In this document: piece after piece, positions 26,812 to 34,387 of the stretch | Position numbering within the stretch: position 1 is the stretch's first letter | Layout of the letters: each line of letters starts with the position of its first letter | Assembly: GCA_963825345.1 (NCBI GenBank) | Contig: CAWGSQ010000001.1 | Span: forward strand, 124,001-188,000 | Length of the DNA: 64,000 nt | Direction of reading: 5' to 3' | Source of the DNA: JACVRW01 sp963825345 | Lineage (GTDB): Bacteria; Actinomycetota; Thermoleophilia; Solirubrobacterales; Thermoleophilaceae | The notes under the pieces: model-generated | The model's input: only the letters and a program-made list of their open reading frames with translations | Told to the model about the DNA's origin: nothing | The model's database searches: none | Position numbers and translations under genes: made by a program

Positions 26812-28564
26812 CCGCTACCGCACGCACTGGGCCGGCGAGCTGCGCGCGGACGGCGTCGGCAACCAGGTGCGCGTGGCGGGCTGGGTGCACCGAAGGCGCG
26901 ACCACGGTGGCCTGATCTTCATCGACGTGCGCGACCGCACGGGCCTGCTTCAGCTCGTGTTCCGTCCCGAGGAGGCGCCGGAGGCTCACGCCGCCGCCGG
27001 CAACCTCCGCGGCGAGGACGTGGTCACGGTGAGCGGCGAGCTGGTGCGCCGCGACGAGGGCGCCGTGAACCCGGACCTGCCGACCGGCGAGGTGGAGCTC
27101 GTGGCCGCCGAGCTCGAGCAGCTGGCCGATGCCGAGACGCCGCCGTTCCAGATCGACGAGGACGACCCGGTGGGGGAGGAGCTGCGCCTTCGCTACCGCT
27201 ACCTCGACCTGCGCAAGGAGCGCATGCGCGACCAGATGATCCTGCGCCACGACGTGATCCGCGAGATCCGCAACCAGCTCTCGGACGAGGGCTACCTCGA
27301 GATCGAGACGCCGATCATGACGCGCTCCACCCCGGAGGGCGCCCGCGACTTCCTCGTGCCGAGCCGCCTCGTGCGGGGCTCGTGGTACGCGCTGCCACAG
27401 TCGCCCCAGCTCTTCAAGCAGCTCCTGATGGTGGGCGGCTACGAGCGCTACTTCCAGATCGCGCGCTGCTTCCGCGACGAGGATTTCCGCGCGGATCGCC
27501 AGCCCGAGTTCACGCAGCTCGACATGGAGCTCTCCTTCGTCGAGGAGGAGGACGTGTTCGACGTCGTCGACCGCCTGCTCAAGCACGTGCTCGCGCTGGG
27601 GGGCGTTGAGCTGTCGCTGCCGCTCGAGCGGATCACCTACGACGAGGCAATGCTGCGCTACGGCTCGGACCGTCCGGACCGCCGGCTCGGCGTGGAGATC
27701 GTGGACCTGTCCGACGTGTTCGGCGCGTCCGAGTTCAAGGTTTTCAGTGGCGCGGTCGGTTCGGGCGGCGTCGTGCGAGCACTGAAGGCAACCGGCGAGT
27801 GGCCGCGCAGCCGCTTCGATGCCCTTACCGAGAAAGCGCAGGGCCTTGGTGCGAAGGGGCTCGCGTGGGCGGTCGTGGAAGAGGGTGGCTCGTGGCGGTC
27901 GCCGATCGCGAAGTTCCTGTCCGAGGACGAGGTTGCGCGAGCGAATGACGCACTGAATGCGCACGAAGGTGACGCAATTCTCATCGTCGCAGATACCCCC
28001 GATGTCGCGGCGCGAGTGCTCGGTGCGCTGCGGCCCGAGGTGGCCGTGGGCGAGCCCGAGGGACACGATGTGTTCTGGGTCGTGGACTTCCCGGCCTTCG
28101 AGTGGAACGAGGACGAGGCTCGCTGGGAGGCGGTGCATCACCCGTTCACGAGCCCGGCCGGCGACCTCAGCGGCGATCCCGGCACCTGGCGCGCCCGCGC
28201 GTACGACGTGGTCTTCGACGGCTGGGAGATCGGCGGCGGCTCGATCCGTAACAGCGACCCGGCCATGCAGCAGAGGATCTTCGAGCTGCTCGGCATCGGG
28301 GCCGAGGAGGCACAGGCGCGCTTCGGCTTCCTGCTGGAGGCGCTCACCTACGGCGCCCCGCCGCACGGAGGCGTGGCATTCGGCATCGACCGGATGGTCG
28401 CGCTGCTCGCCGGCGCAGTCTCGATCCGCGACGTGATCGCCTTCCCGAAGGCGGCCAGCGGGGTGGACCCGCTCACGGGCGCGCCGGCGCCGGTGGACCA
28501 GCGCCAGCTCGACGAGCTCGGCGTGAAGGTGGCCGCTCCGCCGAAGCCGCCAAGCCAGCCCTAG
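26792..28564 (+). CDS. aspS: Aspartyl-tRNA synthetase
   Basis: 590 residues from GTG 26792, overlapping the hisS end by 20 bp. An OB-fold anticodon domain (about 10-110: VRVAGWVHRRRDHGGLIFID) is followed by the class II core (EIETPIMTRSTPEGARDFLV, IARCFRDEDFRADRQPEFTQ), a bacterial GAD insertion (about 290-415), and the C-terminal GVAFGIDRMVALLAG motif 3. It is full length for a bacterial AspRS. A predicted 6S RNA lies directly downstream; in Bacillus subtilis the 6S gene bsrA is also next to aspS. Confidence 0.97.
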   Translation: MKPPRPNRYRTHWAGELRADGVGNQVRVAGWVHRRRDHGGLIFIDVRDRTGLLQLVFRPEEAPEAHAAAGNLRGEDVVTVSGELVRRDEGAVNPDLPTGEVELVAAELEQLADAETPPFQIDEDDPVGEELRLRYRYLDLRKERMRDQMILRHDVIREIRNQLSDEGYLEIETPIMTRSTPEGARDFLVPSRLVRGSWYALPQSPQLFKQLLMVGGYERYFQIARCFRDEDFRADRQPEFTQLDMELSFVEEEDVFDVVDRLLKHVLALGGVELSLPLERITYDEAMLRYGSDRPDRRLGVEIVDLSDVFGASEFKVFSGAVGSGGVVRALKATGEWPRSRFDALTEKAQGLGAKGLAWAVVEEGGSWRSPIAKFLSEDEVARANDALNAHEGDAILIVADTPDVAARVLGALRPEVAVGEPEGHDVFWVVDFPAFEWNEDEARWEAVHHPFTSPAGDLSGDPGTWRARAYDVVFDGWEIGGGSIRNSDPAMQQRIFELLGIGAEEAQARFGFLLEALTYGAPPHGGVAFGIDRMVALLAGAVSIRDVIAFPKAASGVDPLTGAPAPVDQRQLDELGVKVAAPPKPPSQP

Positions 28565-28584
28565 CGGTCGCCCGGACCCAGTGC

Positions 28585-28590
28585 TAGCCT
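28585..28590 (+). promoter_or_regulatory. -10-like box for the predicted 6S RNA
   Basis: TAGCCT, 21 nt after the aspS stop, is placed so that transcription would start near 28597, exactly at the base of the predicted closing stem. The same hexamer occurs ahead of the gene at 23651. Confidence 0.4.
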
Positions 28591-28596
28591 CGATTC

Positions 28597-28756
28597 AGGC
28601 CCGAGCCTGTTCGCCAGTCGGCCGCACATGTTGAGCCGAATACCACCGGTAAGGGAGTCCGACTCGAGGTAGGACCGTGGTCCGCCCCGGAGGACACCCG
28701 GACTTGCTACGACAGCAGGCCCAACTACCGGATCCGACAACGGCAGGCTGGGGCCA
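28597..28756 (+). ncRNA. ssrS: Probable 6S RNA
   Basis: The 267-bp gap between aspS and the mnmA fusion has no good ORF but strong RNA structure. A 12-nt closing helix pairs GGCCCGAGCCTG (28598-28609) with CAGGCTGGGGCC (28744-28755) with one mismatch. Inside, GTCGG (28617-28621) pairs with CCGAC (28734-28738), then comes an unpaired region, then GC-rich apical stems (GGACC/GGTCC, GTCCG/CGGAC): a long interrupted hairpin of 6S size. The 5' arm shares TGTTCGC and GAGCCGA blocks, in the same order, with E. coli 6S RNA. Position beside aspS matches B. subtilis bsrA. 6S RNA sequesters the RNA polymerase holoenzyme. Not verified with a covariance model. Confidence 0.6.
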
Positions 28757-28793
28757 CTCTCTCGCACTTGTGCATGACATGTATGCAGAGAGT
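28756..28793 (+). repeat. Stem-loop between the predicted 6S RNA and its terminator
   Basis: ACTCTCT (28756-28762) pairs with AGAGAGT (28787-28793), and GCAT/ATGC can pair inside it. It could be the 3' trailer of the 6S transcript or part of the leader of the mnmA fusion. Confidence 0.45.
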
Positions 28794-28824
28794 CGGGCGA
28801 CGGGGCTTGGCGCCCGATAGTTTT
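28793..28824 (+). terminator. Rho-independent terminator-like hairpin before the mnmA fusion
   Basis: TCGGGCG (28793-28799) pairs with CGCCCGA (28811-28817), loop of 11 nt, followed by TAGTTTT. It ends 8 nt before ATG 28832, so it either terminates the small RNA or attenuates read-through into the fusion gene. Its first base is shared with the preceding stem, so the two helices could compete. Confidence 0.55.
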
Positions 28825-28831
28825 CGCCTCA

Positions 28832-30265
28832 ATGCGGTCGTTCGCCGATCATCTGGACGCGCCCTGTGGCCGGGGCGTGCTGAAGGGCTCGCCCCACACC
28901 GGCGCCGCCGGCGGTGCCGCGTGCGGTGACCTTGTGCGCATCGCGGTACGCATTGAAGGTGATCGGATCGTGGAGGCGGGCTTCGACGCCGAGGGCTGCG
29001 GCGCCGTAACTGCGGCCGCGAGCGCCACGGTGGAACTCATTCACGACGGGCCCTTTTTCAGGGCCTGCCGGTTGAACGCCGGGGTGGTGGCGGACGCGCT
29101 CGGAGGCCTGACCCCCTCAAAGCGCCACGCCGCGGAACTCACCACCGATGCTCTGCACCGAGCGCTCGGTAAGGCCGCCCGGGCGGCGGCTGTGAGGATC
29201 GAGCCGAACCGGAGGCGCACCCTCGTCGCCATGAGCGGTGGCGTGGACAGCGCCGCCGCCGCCCAGCTCGCGCTCGACGCCGGCGACGAGGTCCTGGCCG
29301 TGACACTCGAGCTCTGGGCCGATCCCGCCACCGACGGCGACAAGAGCTGCTGCTCCCCGCAGGCGGTGCTCGGCGCGCGCGAGCTCGCGCAGCGCATGGG
29401 CATCCCGCACATCACGCTCGACCTGCGCGAGCGCTTCCGCGCCGAGGTGGTGGACCACTTCCTCGACGGCTACGCCGCCGGCCGCACCCCGAACCCGTGC
29501 GTGCGCTGCAACGGCGAGGTTCGCTTCGACGCCATGCTCGAGCTCGCCGAGGTTCTCGGTGCCGCTCGCCTCGCCACCGGTCACTATGCGCGCATCGCAC
29601 GTGACGAGCACGGCCCGCTCGTGCGTGCCGCCACAGACCCCGCCAAGGACCAGAGCTACATGCTCGCCAAGCTCGACCCCGCGCTGCTCGACCGGCTCAG
29701 CTTCCCTCTCGGCGGCCTCACCAAGGACGCCGTCCGGCAGCTCGCGCGTGACGCCGGCCTGCCGGTGGCCGACAAGCGCGAGAGCCAGGATCTCTGCTTC
29801 GTCGCGGGCCTCGGCGGCCGCGCGTTCCTCCAGCGCCACGGTGGCCCGCGCCTGCGCGCCCCCGGCGACATCGTGGACCGGCAGGGGCGCGTGCTGGGCC
29901 GTCACGAGGGGCACCACAACTACACGGTCGGGCAGCGTCGCGGGCTCGGGCTCGCCACGCCCGAGCCGGTGTACGTGCTCGAGAAGGACGCCACAACCAA
30001 CCGCGTGGTGGTCGGGCCGAAGAAGGAGCTTGCAACGCGCCACGTACCGCTCGAGGACGTGACCCTTCACCGCACTGCGTCGGAGGTCGAGCATGTGCGC
30101 CTGCGCTACCACGCGGAACCCATCGCGTGCCGGGTGTCCGAGCGGGACGGACGGGTGCTGCTGGAGCTGGACAGCGATGCGCGTGCCGTGGCCCCAGGGC
30201 AGCTCGCATGCCTGATGCGTCAGGATCGTGTCGTGGGAGAGGGAACCATCGGAGAGCCCAAGTGA
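28832..30265 (+). CDS. mnmA: IscU/NifU-like scaffold domain fused to tRNA 2-thiouridylase MnmA
   Basis: 477 residues. Residues about 20-115 resemble an IscU/SufU scaffold: CGD at 31-33, EGCGA with Cys56, and SKRHAAEL, where His99 aligns with the IscU His but the following Cys is Ala100. A complete MnmA starts near 130: PP-loop SGGVDS (135-140), TPNPCVRCNGEVRF with the predicted nucleophile Cys226, ATGHYAR, and ESQDLCFV with the second catalytic Cys322. MnmA puts sulfur on U34 of Lys/Glu/Gln tRNAs. The fused domain may deliver sulfur or bind a cluster for it; with a missing third Cys, classic cluster assembly is doubtful. No Shine-Dalgarno sequence precedes the ATG. The stop overlaps the next gene by 4 bp. 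Confidence 0.92.
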   Translation: MRSFADHLDAPCGRGVLKGSPHTGAAGGAACGDLVRIAVRIEGDRIVEAGFDAEGCGAVTAAASATVELIHDGPFFRACRLNAGVVADALGGLTPSKRHAAELTTDALHRALGKAARAAAVRIEPNRRRTLVAMSGGVDSAAAAQLALDAGDEVLAVTLELWADPATDGDKSCCSPQAVLGARELAQRMGIPHITLDLRERFRAEVVDHFLDGYAAGRTPNPCVRCNGEVRFDAMLELAEVLGAARLATGHYARIARDEHGPLVRAATDPAKDQSYMLAKLDPALLDRLSFPLGGLTKDAVRQLARDAGLPVADKRESQDLCFVAGLGGRAFLQRHGGPRLRAPGDIVDRQGRVLGRHEGHHNYTVGQRRGLGLATPEPVYVLEKDATTNRVVVGPKKELATRHVPLEDVTLHRTASEVEHVRLRYHAEPIACRVSERDGRVLLELDSDARAVAPGQLACLMRQDRVVGEGTIGEPK

Positions 30266-30657
30266 ACGAGCTGCATGAACGCATCGACCTCGAGGCGCCG
30301 CTGTCGGGCGATTTTCAGGCGGTCGTGCGGCTGATCATCGGTGGCATCGCCGAGCGTGTGGACTTCGCCTTCGAGGAGATCGACGATCTCCAGCTCGCCG
30401 TGGAACGCCTGCTGGCCGAGGCGGGCCAGGTGGGAAGCGTGCAGCTCTCATTCGAGGTGGGGAAGGCGAGCATCCGGACGCGCGTGGGGCCGCTCTCAGA
30501 GGCGGCCGTCGCGGAGGCCCTCCGCGATGGAGACGCGCCGCCCGGACATCTCACGCTGCGCAGGATTCTCCAAACGGTTGTGGACTCGTTCGGGGTGGAG
30601 GACCTTGGCGATGGTGCCATCGTCGTCCGGCTCGAGAAGCTCAAAGGCATTCCGTGA
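30262..30657 (+). CDS. RsbW-like anti-sigma factor (degenerate HATPase), sigma-factor partner
   Basis: 131 residues from GTG 30262, overlapping mnmA and, downstream, the sigma factor by 4 bp each. The layout (VRLIIGGIAERVDFAFEEID, then LQLAVERLLAEAG) resembles the start and N-box helix of RsbW/SpoIIAB anti-sigma kinases. The Asn of the N-box and the usual DxGxG loop are not recognisable, so ATP binding and kinase activity are doubtful. It probably binds and holds the sigma factor encoded next to it. No anti-anti-sigma (STAS) gene is in this operon. Confidence 0.7.
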   Translation: MNELHERIDLEAPLSGDFQAVVRLIIGGIAERVDFAFEEIDDLQLAVERLLAEAGQVGSVQLSFEVGKASIRTRVGPLSEAAVAEALRDGDAPPGHLTLRRILQTVVDSFGVEDLGDGAIVVRLEKLKGIP

Positions 30658-31445
30658 CGACCCCCCAGGGGCGCCGTTCGGCACTTTCGTCGGAGAAGGC
30701 ACGCGAGGAGGATCGCGCGCTTCTGCGCCGCTACCACGAGGCTGGCGACACAACCGCCCGTGAGGAGCTGATCGAGCGCCACCTGCCGCTCGTGCGCTCA
30801 CTCGCCCGCCGCTACGCCGGCCGCGGCGAGGCGCTCGAGGACATCGAGCAGGTCGGCGCGATCGGGCTCATCAAGGCGATCGACCGCTTCGAGCTCGAGC
30901 GCGAGGTCTCGCTCGCCACCTACGCCACTCCGAACGTCGTCGGCGAGATCAAGCGCCACTTCCGCGACAAGGGCTGGGCCATCCGCGTGCCGCGCGCGCT
31001 CCAGGAGCTGAACGCGTCGATGTCGGGAGCCATCGAGCGCCTCACCGGCCGCCTCGGCCGCTCGCCGAGCATCGCCGAGATCGCCGAGGAGCTGAAGACC
31101 ACGCCGGAAGAGGTGCTCGAGGCGATGGAGGTGGGCTCCGCCTACTCAACCGTCTCGCTCTCCACGGGCCCGGGCGGCGACGAGGAGCTCGACCCGCTCG
31201 AGACGATCGGTGGCGAGGACGAGGAGTTCGAGCGCTCGGAGGACCGCGCCGCGCTCGAGCCGGCCCTCGAGCGGCTGCCGCCGCGCGAGCGCGAGATCCT
31301 TCGCATGCGTTTCGAGGAGGGACTGCCTCAGACACAGATCGCACAGCGCGTCGGCCTCTCGCAGATGCACGTGTCGCGCCTGATCCGCAAGTCGCTCTCG
31401 ATCATGCGCGAAGAGCTGCTCCGGATGCCCCCCGGCGCGGCCTGA
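30654..31445 (+). CDS. SigB/SigF/SigG-subfamily RNA polymerase sigma factor
   Basis: 263 residues from GTG 30654 (GTGA overlap). Region 2 is at about 25-95 (HLPLVRSLARRYAGRGEALE, QVGAIGLIKAIDRFE, FATY-like LATYATPNVVGEIKRHFRDK), region 3 at about 115-175 (GRLGRSPSIAEIAEELKTT), and region 4 with the -35-binding helix-turn-helix at about 205-255 (LPPREREILRMRFEEGLPQT, MHVSRLIRKSL). It has the size and features of the general-stress/sporulation group. It is regulated presumably by the coupled RsbW-like protein. Co-location with a tRNA thiolation gene is unusual. Confidence 0.95.
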   Translation: MTTPQGRRSALSSEKAREEDRALLRRYHEAGDTTAREELIERHLPLVRSLARRYAGRGEALEDIEQVGAIGLIKAIDRFELEREVSLATYATPNVVGEIKRHFRDKGWAIRVPRALQELNASMSGAIERLTGRLGRSPSIAEIAEELKTTPEEVLEAMEVGSAYSTVSLSTGPGGDEELDPLETIGGEDEEFERSEDRAALEPALERLPPREREILRMRFEEGLPQTQIAQRVGLSQMHVSRLIRKSLSIMREELLRMPPGAA

Positions 31446-31563
31446 ACCTGCGTTAAGCGCACATTTTGGTTCCGGGGAACGGGGCCGAAAGTCCCGCACC
31501 AGCGGGTATCTTGCCGCGTCGGTGGGCAGCCCTGCCTGCCGAAACAACCGCTGGAGGGATTGA

Positions 31564-33249
31564 ATGGGGAAGCTCGGTAGACGTGCGCTGGTATTGCTCG
31601 TCGCCTGCCTGTCCTTGTTCGTCATTGCCGCGTGCGGCGACGACGACGATGGGGGTAGTGACAGCAGCAGCTCGTCCGGTGGGGCGAAGAAGGGCGGATC
31701 GATCACGATCTCGCAGACTTCGCAGCCGGACTACATGGACCCGGCGCTCACGTACACCGTCAACGGCATCGAGCCCCTGTGGCTCGTCTACACGCCGCTG
31801 ATCACCTACGCGCACGAGGAGGGGGAGGCCGGAGCGAAGCTGATTCCAGGTCTGGCGGAGGCCCTGCCGGACATCTCGGAAGACGGCCTGACCTACAAGC
31901 TGAAGCTGCGCGAGGGTCTCAAGTACTCAGACGGCTCACCCGTCAAGGCTTCCGACTTCGAGCACGCGATCAAGCGCGTCCTCAACCTGGAGTCGGGTGG
32001 TAGCGCGTTCTACCTCGTCATCGAGGGGGCGCAGGACTACCTCGACGCCGGTAAGGCCGAGGGTGACATCTCGGGCATCACGACGGACGACAAGACCGGC
32101 GACATCACGATCAAGCTGACCTCGCCGGACGGCTCGTTCACCCACGTCCTCGCCATGTGGTTCGCCGGCCTCGTGCCGGGCGACACGCCGTTCAAGAACA
32201 TGACCAAGGACCCGCCCCCGGGCGTCGGTCCGTACATGGTCACGGAGTCGGTGCCCAACCGTCAGTTCGTGATGGAGCGCAACAAGGAGTACGACGCGAA
32301 CCCGATCGAGGGCATCCCGTCGGGCAACATCGACACGATCACGACCAAGATCATCAAGTCGGCACAGCGCCAGGCTCAGGACGTGATCTCGGGCAAGCTC
32401 GACTACATGCAGGACCCGCCGCCGGCAGACATCAAGCCGGAGGTCAAGGCGAAGTACTCGGACCGCTATGAGGAGATCACGGCGGCCTCGACGTACTACA
32501 TGTTCATGAACACGCAGGTGGCGCCGTTCGACGACCCGAAGGTCCGTGAGGCCGTGAACTGGGGCGTCGACAAGCCCGGTCTCGCGCGCCTGTTCGCGGG
32601 CGAGGTCGCACCTGGATGCTCGTTCCTCCCGCCGGGCGTGCCTGGCTTCGACGAGGCACTCGACGTGGATGACTGCCCGTGGGGCAACCCGAACGAGCCG
32701 CCGGACCTCGAGAAGGCACGTGCCCTGATCAAGGAAGCCGGCGTGGACGGCATGGACGTGACCGTCTACGGCAACAACGACGACCCCACCGACAAGGTGA
32801 CCGAGGCGTACGCGGACATGCTCAACAAGATGGGCTTCAACGCTAAGCCGAAGATCCTTGACGGCGGTGTGTACTTCCAGACCATTGGTAACCAGAAGAC
32901 GAAGGCCCAGACCGGCTTCGCCAACTGGTTCCAGGACTTCCCGCACCCGAAGAACTTCATGTTCCTCGTGGACGGCAAGTCGATTCAGCCGACGAACAAC
33001 CAGAACTTCGGGAACGTTGATGACCCGGAGATCACCAAGGGGATCGCCGACCTGAACAAGGAGCCCGACCTGACAAAGGCCGAGGACGACTGGAAGGACC
33101 TGAACAACAAGCTGGTCGAGCGGGCATGGATCGTCCCGTACGGCCACAGGAAGCTGGCGACGTTCGTCTCGGAGCGCATGGACTTCGAGAACTGCACCCG
33201 CTTCCACCCGGTGTACTTCAACGACTACGGGAGCTTCTGCCTCAAGTAG
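31564..33249 (+). CDS. Peptide ABC transporter substrate-binding lipoprotein (SBP_bac_5)
   Basis: 561 residues from ATG 31564 with a good ribosome site (GGAGGG, spacing 7). Lipoprotein signal: hydrophobic MGKLGRRALVLLVACLSLFV, then lipobox VIAAC (Cys near 24), followed by an Asp/Ser-rich linker. The OppA/DppA-type domain fills the rest: EALPDISEDGLTYKLKLREG, TSPDGSFTHVLAMW, KPGLARLFAG. It captures oligopeptides or similar ligands outside the cell for the permease encoded downstream. A strong terminator-like hairpin follows, so it is probably expressed above the rest of the operon. Confidence 0.93.
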   Translation: MGKLGRRALVLLVACLSLFVIAACGDDDDGGSDSSSSSGGAKKGGSITISQTSQPDYMDPALTYTVNGIEPLWLVYTPLITYAHEEGEAGAKLIPGLAEALPDISEDGLTYKLKLREGLKYSDGSPVKASDFEHAIKRVLNLESGGSAFYLVIEGAQDYLDAGKAEGDISGITTDDKTGDITIKLTSPDGSFTHVLAMWFAGLVPGDTPFKNMTKDPPPGVGPYMVTESVPNRQFVMERNKEYDANPIEGIPSGNIDTITTKIIKSAQRQAQDVISGKLDYMQDPPPADIKPEVKAKYSDRYEEITAASTYYMFMNTQVAPFDDPKVREAVNWGVDKPGLARLFAGEVAPGCSFLPPGVPGFDEALDVDDCPWGNPNEPPDLEKARALIKEAGVDGMDVTVYGNNDDPTDKVTEAYADMLNKMGFNAKPKILDGGVYFQTIGNQKTKAQTGFANWFQDFPHPKNFMFLVDGKSIQPTNNQNFGNVDDPEITKGIADLNKEPDLTKAEDDWKDLNNKLVERAWIVPYGHRKLATFVSERMDFENCTRFHPVYFNDYGSFCLK

Positions 33250-33267
33250 GACGTTGACCGCTTCCCA

Positions 33268-33310
33268 CGGGGAGGGCGCTTCGTCGCCCTCCCCGTCGGG
33301 TAGTGTTTTT
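33268..33310 (+). terminator. Intra-operon terminator/attenuator after the binding-protein gene
   Basis: Perfect 11-bp stem CGGGGAGGGCG / CGCCCTCCCCG with a CTTCGT loop, followed by TCGGGTAGTGTTTTT. It lies between the binding-protein gene and the permeases, where partial termination would give more binding protein than membrane subunits. Confidence 0.85.
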
Positions 33311-33334
33311 CTCGAGGGGAGCTGAGGGAACGAA

Positions 33335-34384
33335 TTGGCCACGGAGCCCGCAACCGAGACGACCCTTCAGGGTCCGGCAGCCTGGGAGCAAGAGGCTGAG
33401 CGGGAGCACATCCACGGCCTCGGACCCTGGAAGCTCGGTCTCCGGAGGCTGAGGCGCAACAAGGTTGCGCTGCTATTCGGTTTCCTCTTCATCCTGCTCG
33501 TGGCCGTATGCGCCGCGGCGCCGCTCTGGGCAGACAACGTGGCGAAGACGGGGCCCACCGACGGGCACCTAACCGACACGATCAGGGTCGACGGCAAGAC
33601 GGTCAACGTCGTCGGGCTCGACGGCGTACCGATCGGCCCGCAGTACATGAAGGCGGACGGCAAGTTCTTCCTCGGCGCCGACGGCAACGGCCGCGACATC
33701 ATGGTGCGGCTGCTCTACGGCGGCCGCAACTCGCTCCTGATCGGCATCACCGCCGCGCTGATCACGACGTTCCTGTCGATCCTCCTCGGCGTGGTTGCCG
33801 GCTTCTTCCGTGGTCCCGCCGATCTTGTGATCAGGACGCTCCTCGACATCATGTGGTCGTTCCCCGTGATCATCCTCGGGACCGCGCTCGGCGTGTCGCT
33901 GGCGCTGGGCGGGCTCCAGGTCGGGTTCATAAAGCTCGCCGGTGACTCGCTCGTGATCCCCATCTTGATCATCGGGCTCGTCTACGTGCCCTACATGGCG
34001 CGCCCGGTGCGCGGCCAGGTGCTCTCGCTGCGAGAGAAGGAGTTCATCGAGGCAGCACGGGCGCAGGGGGCGGGGCCGATCCGGATCATGGCCACCGAGG
34101 TGGTGCCGAACCTCGCGTCCACGATCGTCGTCTTCTTCACGCTGCTGATCGCGAATGCGATCCTGCTCGAGTCCGCGCTGTCGTTCCTCGGCGCCGGCGT
34201 TCAGCCGCCCAACCCGTCGTGGGGCACGATGATCGACGAGGGCGTGGACCGCGTGGCCACCGCACCGCATCTCGCGATCGTGCCGGGCATCATGCTGGTG
34301 CTCACGGTGCTGTCCCTCAATGTCTTTGGCGACGGCGTGCGGGACGCGCTCGACCCGCGGGCCAAGGTCCGCCTGGAGCACTAG
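33335..34384 (+). CDS. Peptide ABC transporter permease (OppC/DppC type)
   Basis: 349 residues from TTG 33335, which has a purine-rich GAGGGAA 3-4 nt before it. A polar N-terminus of about 35 residues precedes the first helix (KVALLFGFLFILLVAVCA). It then has an OppC_N-type extracellular loop, five more helices, and the EAA coupling loop EFIEAARAQGAGPIRIMATE. The C-terminal GAGVQPPNPSWGTMIDEG is typical of OppC. It forms the channel with the following permease. Gene order C-B is the reverse of the usual oppBC order. Confidence 0.94.
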   Translation: MATEPATETTLQGPAAWEQEAEREHIHGLGPWKLGLRRLRRNKVALLFGFLFILLVAVCAAAPLWADNVAKTGPTDGHLTDTIRVDGKTVNVVGLDGVPIGPQYMKADGKFFLGADGNGRDIMVRLLYGGRNSLLIGITAALITTFLSILLGVVAGFFRGPADLVIRTLLDIMWSFPVIILGTALGVSLALGGLQVGFIKLAGDSLVIPILIIGLVYVPYMARPVRGQVLSLREKEFIEAARAQGAGPIRIMATEVVPNLASTIVVFFTLLIANAILLESALSFLGAGVQPPNPSWGTMIDEGVDRVATAPHLAIVPGIMLVLTVLSLNVFGDGVRDALDPRAKVRLEH

Positions 34385-34387
34385 CGG

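Noticed and set aside
26540..28366. 608-codon minus-strand ORF over aspS
   Set aside because: Composition is typical of an antisense shadow in GC-rich DNA and aspS is unambiguous on the other strand.
28640..28700. Possible T-box leader upstream of the mnmA fusion (GGTAGGACCGTGG)
   Set aside because: The T-box antiterminator consensus AGGGTGGNACCGCG is not matched well, and MnmA is not an amino-acid or synthetase gene; the 6S-type fold explains the region better.
28565..28831. RNase P RNA, tmRNA or cobalamin riboswitch in the same gap
   Set aside because: The conserved blocks of these RNAs (RNase P GAGGAAAGTCCGGG, a tmRNA tag frame with tRNA-like ends, the cobalamin GCCACTG box) were looked for and not found.
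31504..31509. SigB-type promoter (GGGTAT) ahead of the peptide-binding protein gene
   Set aside because: GGGTAT is present, but no GTTT -35 box lies at 12-16 bp, so the match is not enough.
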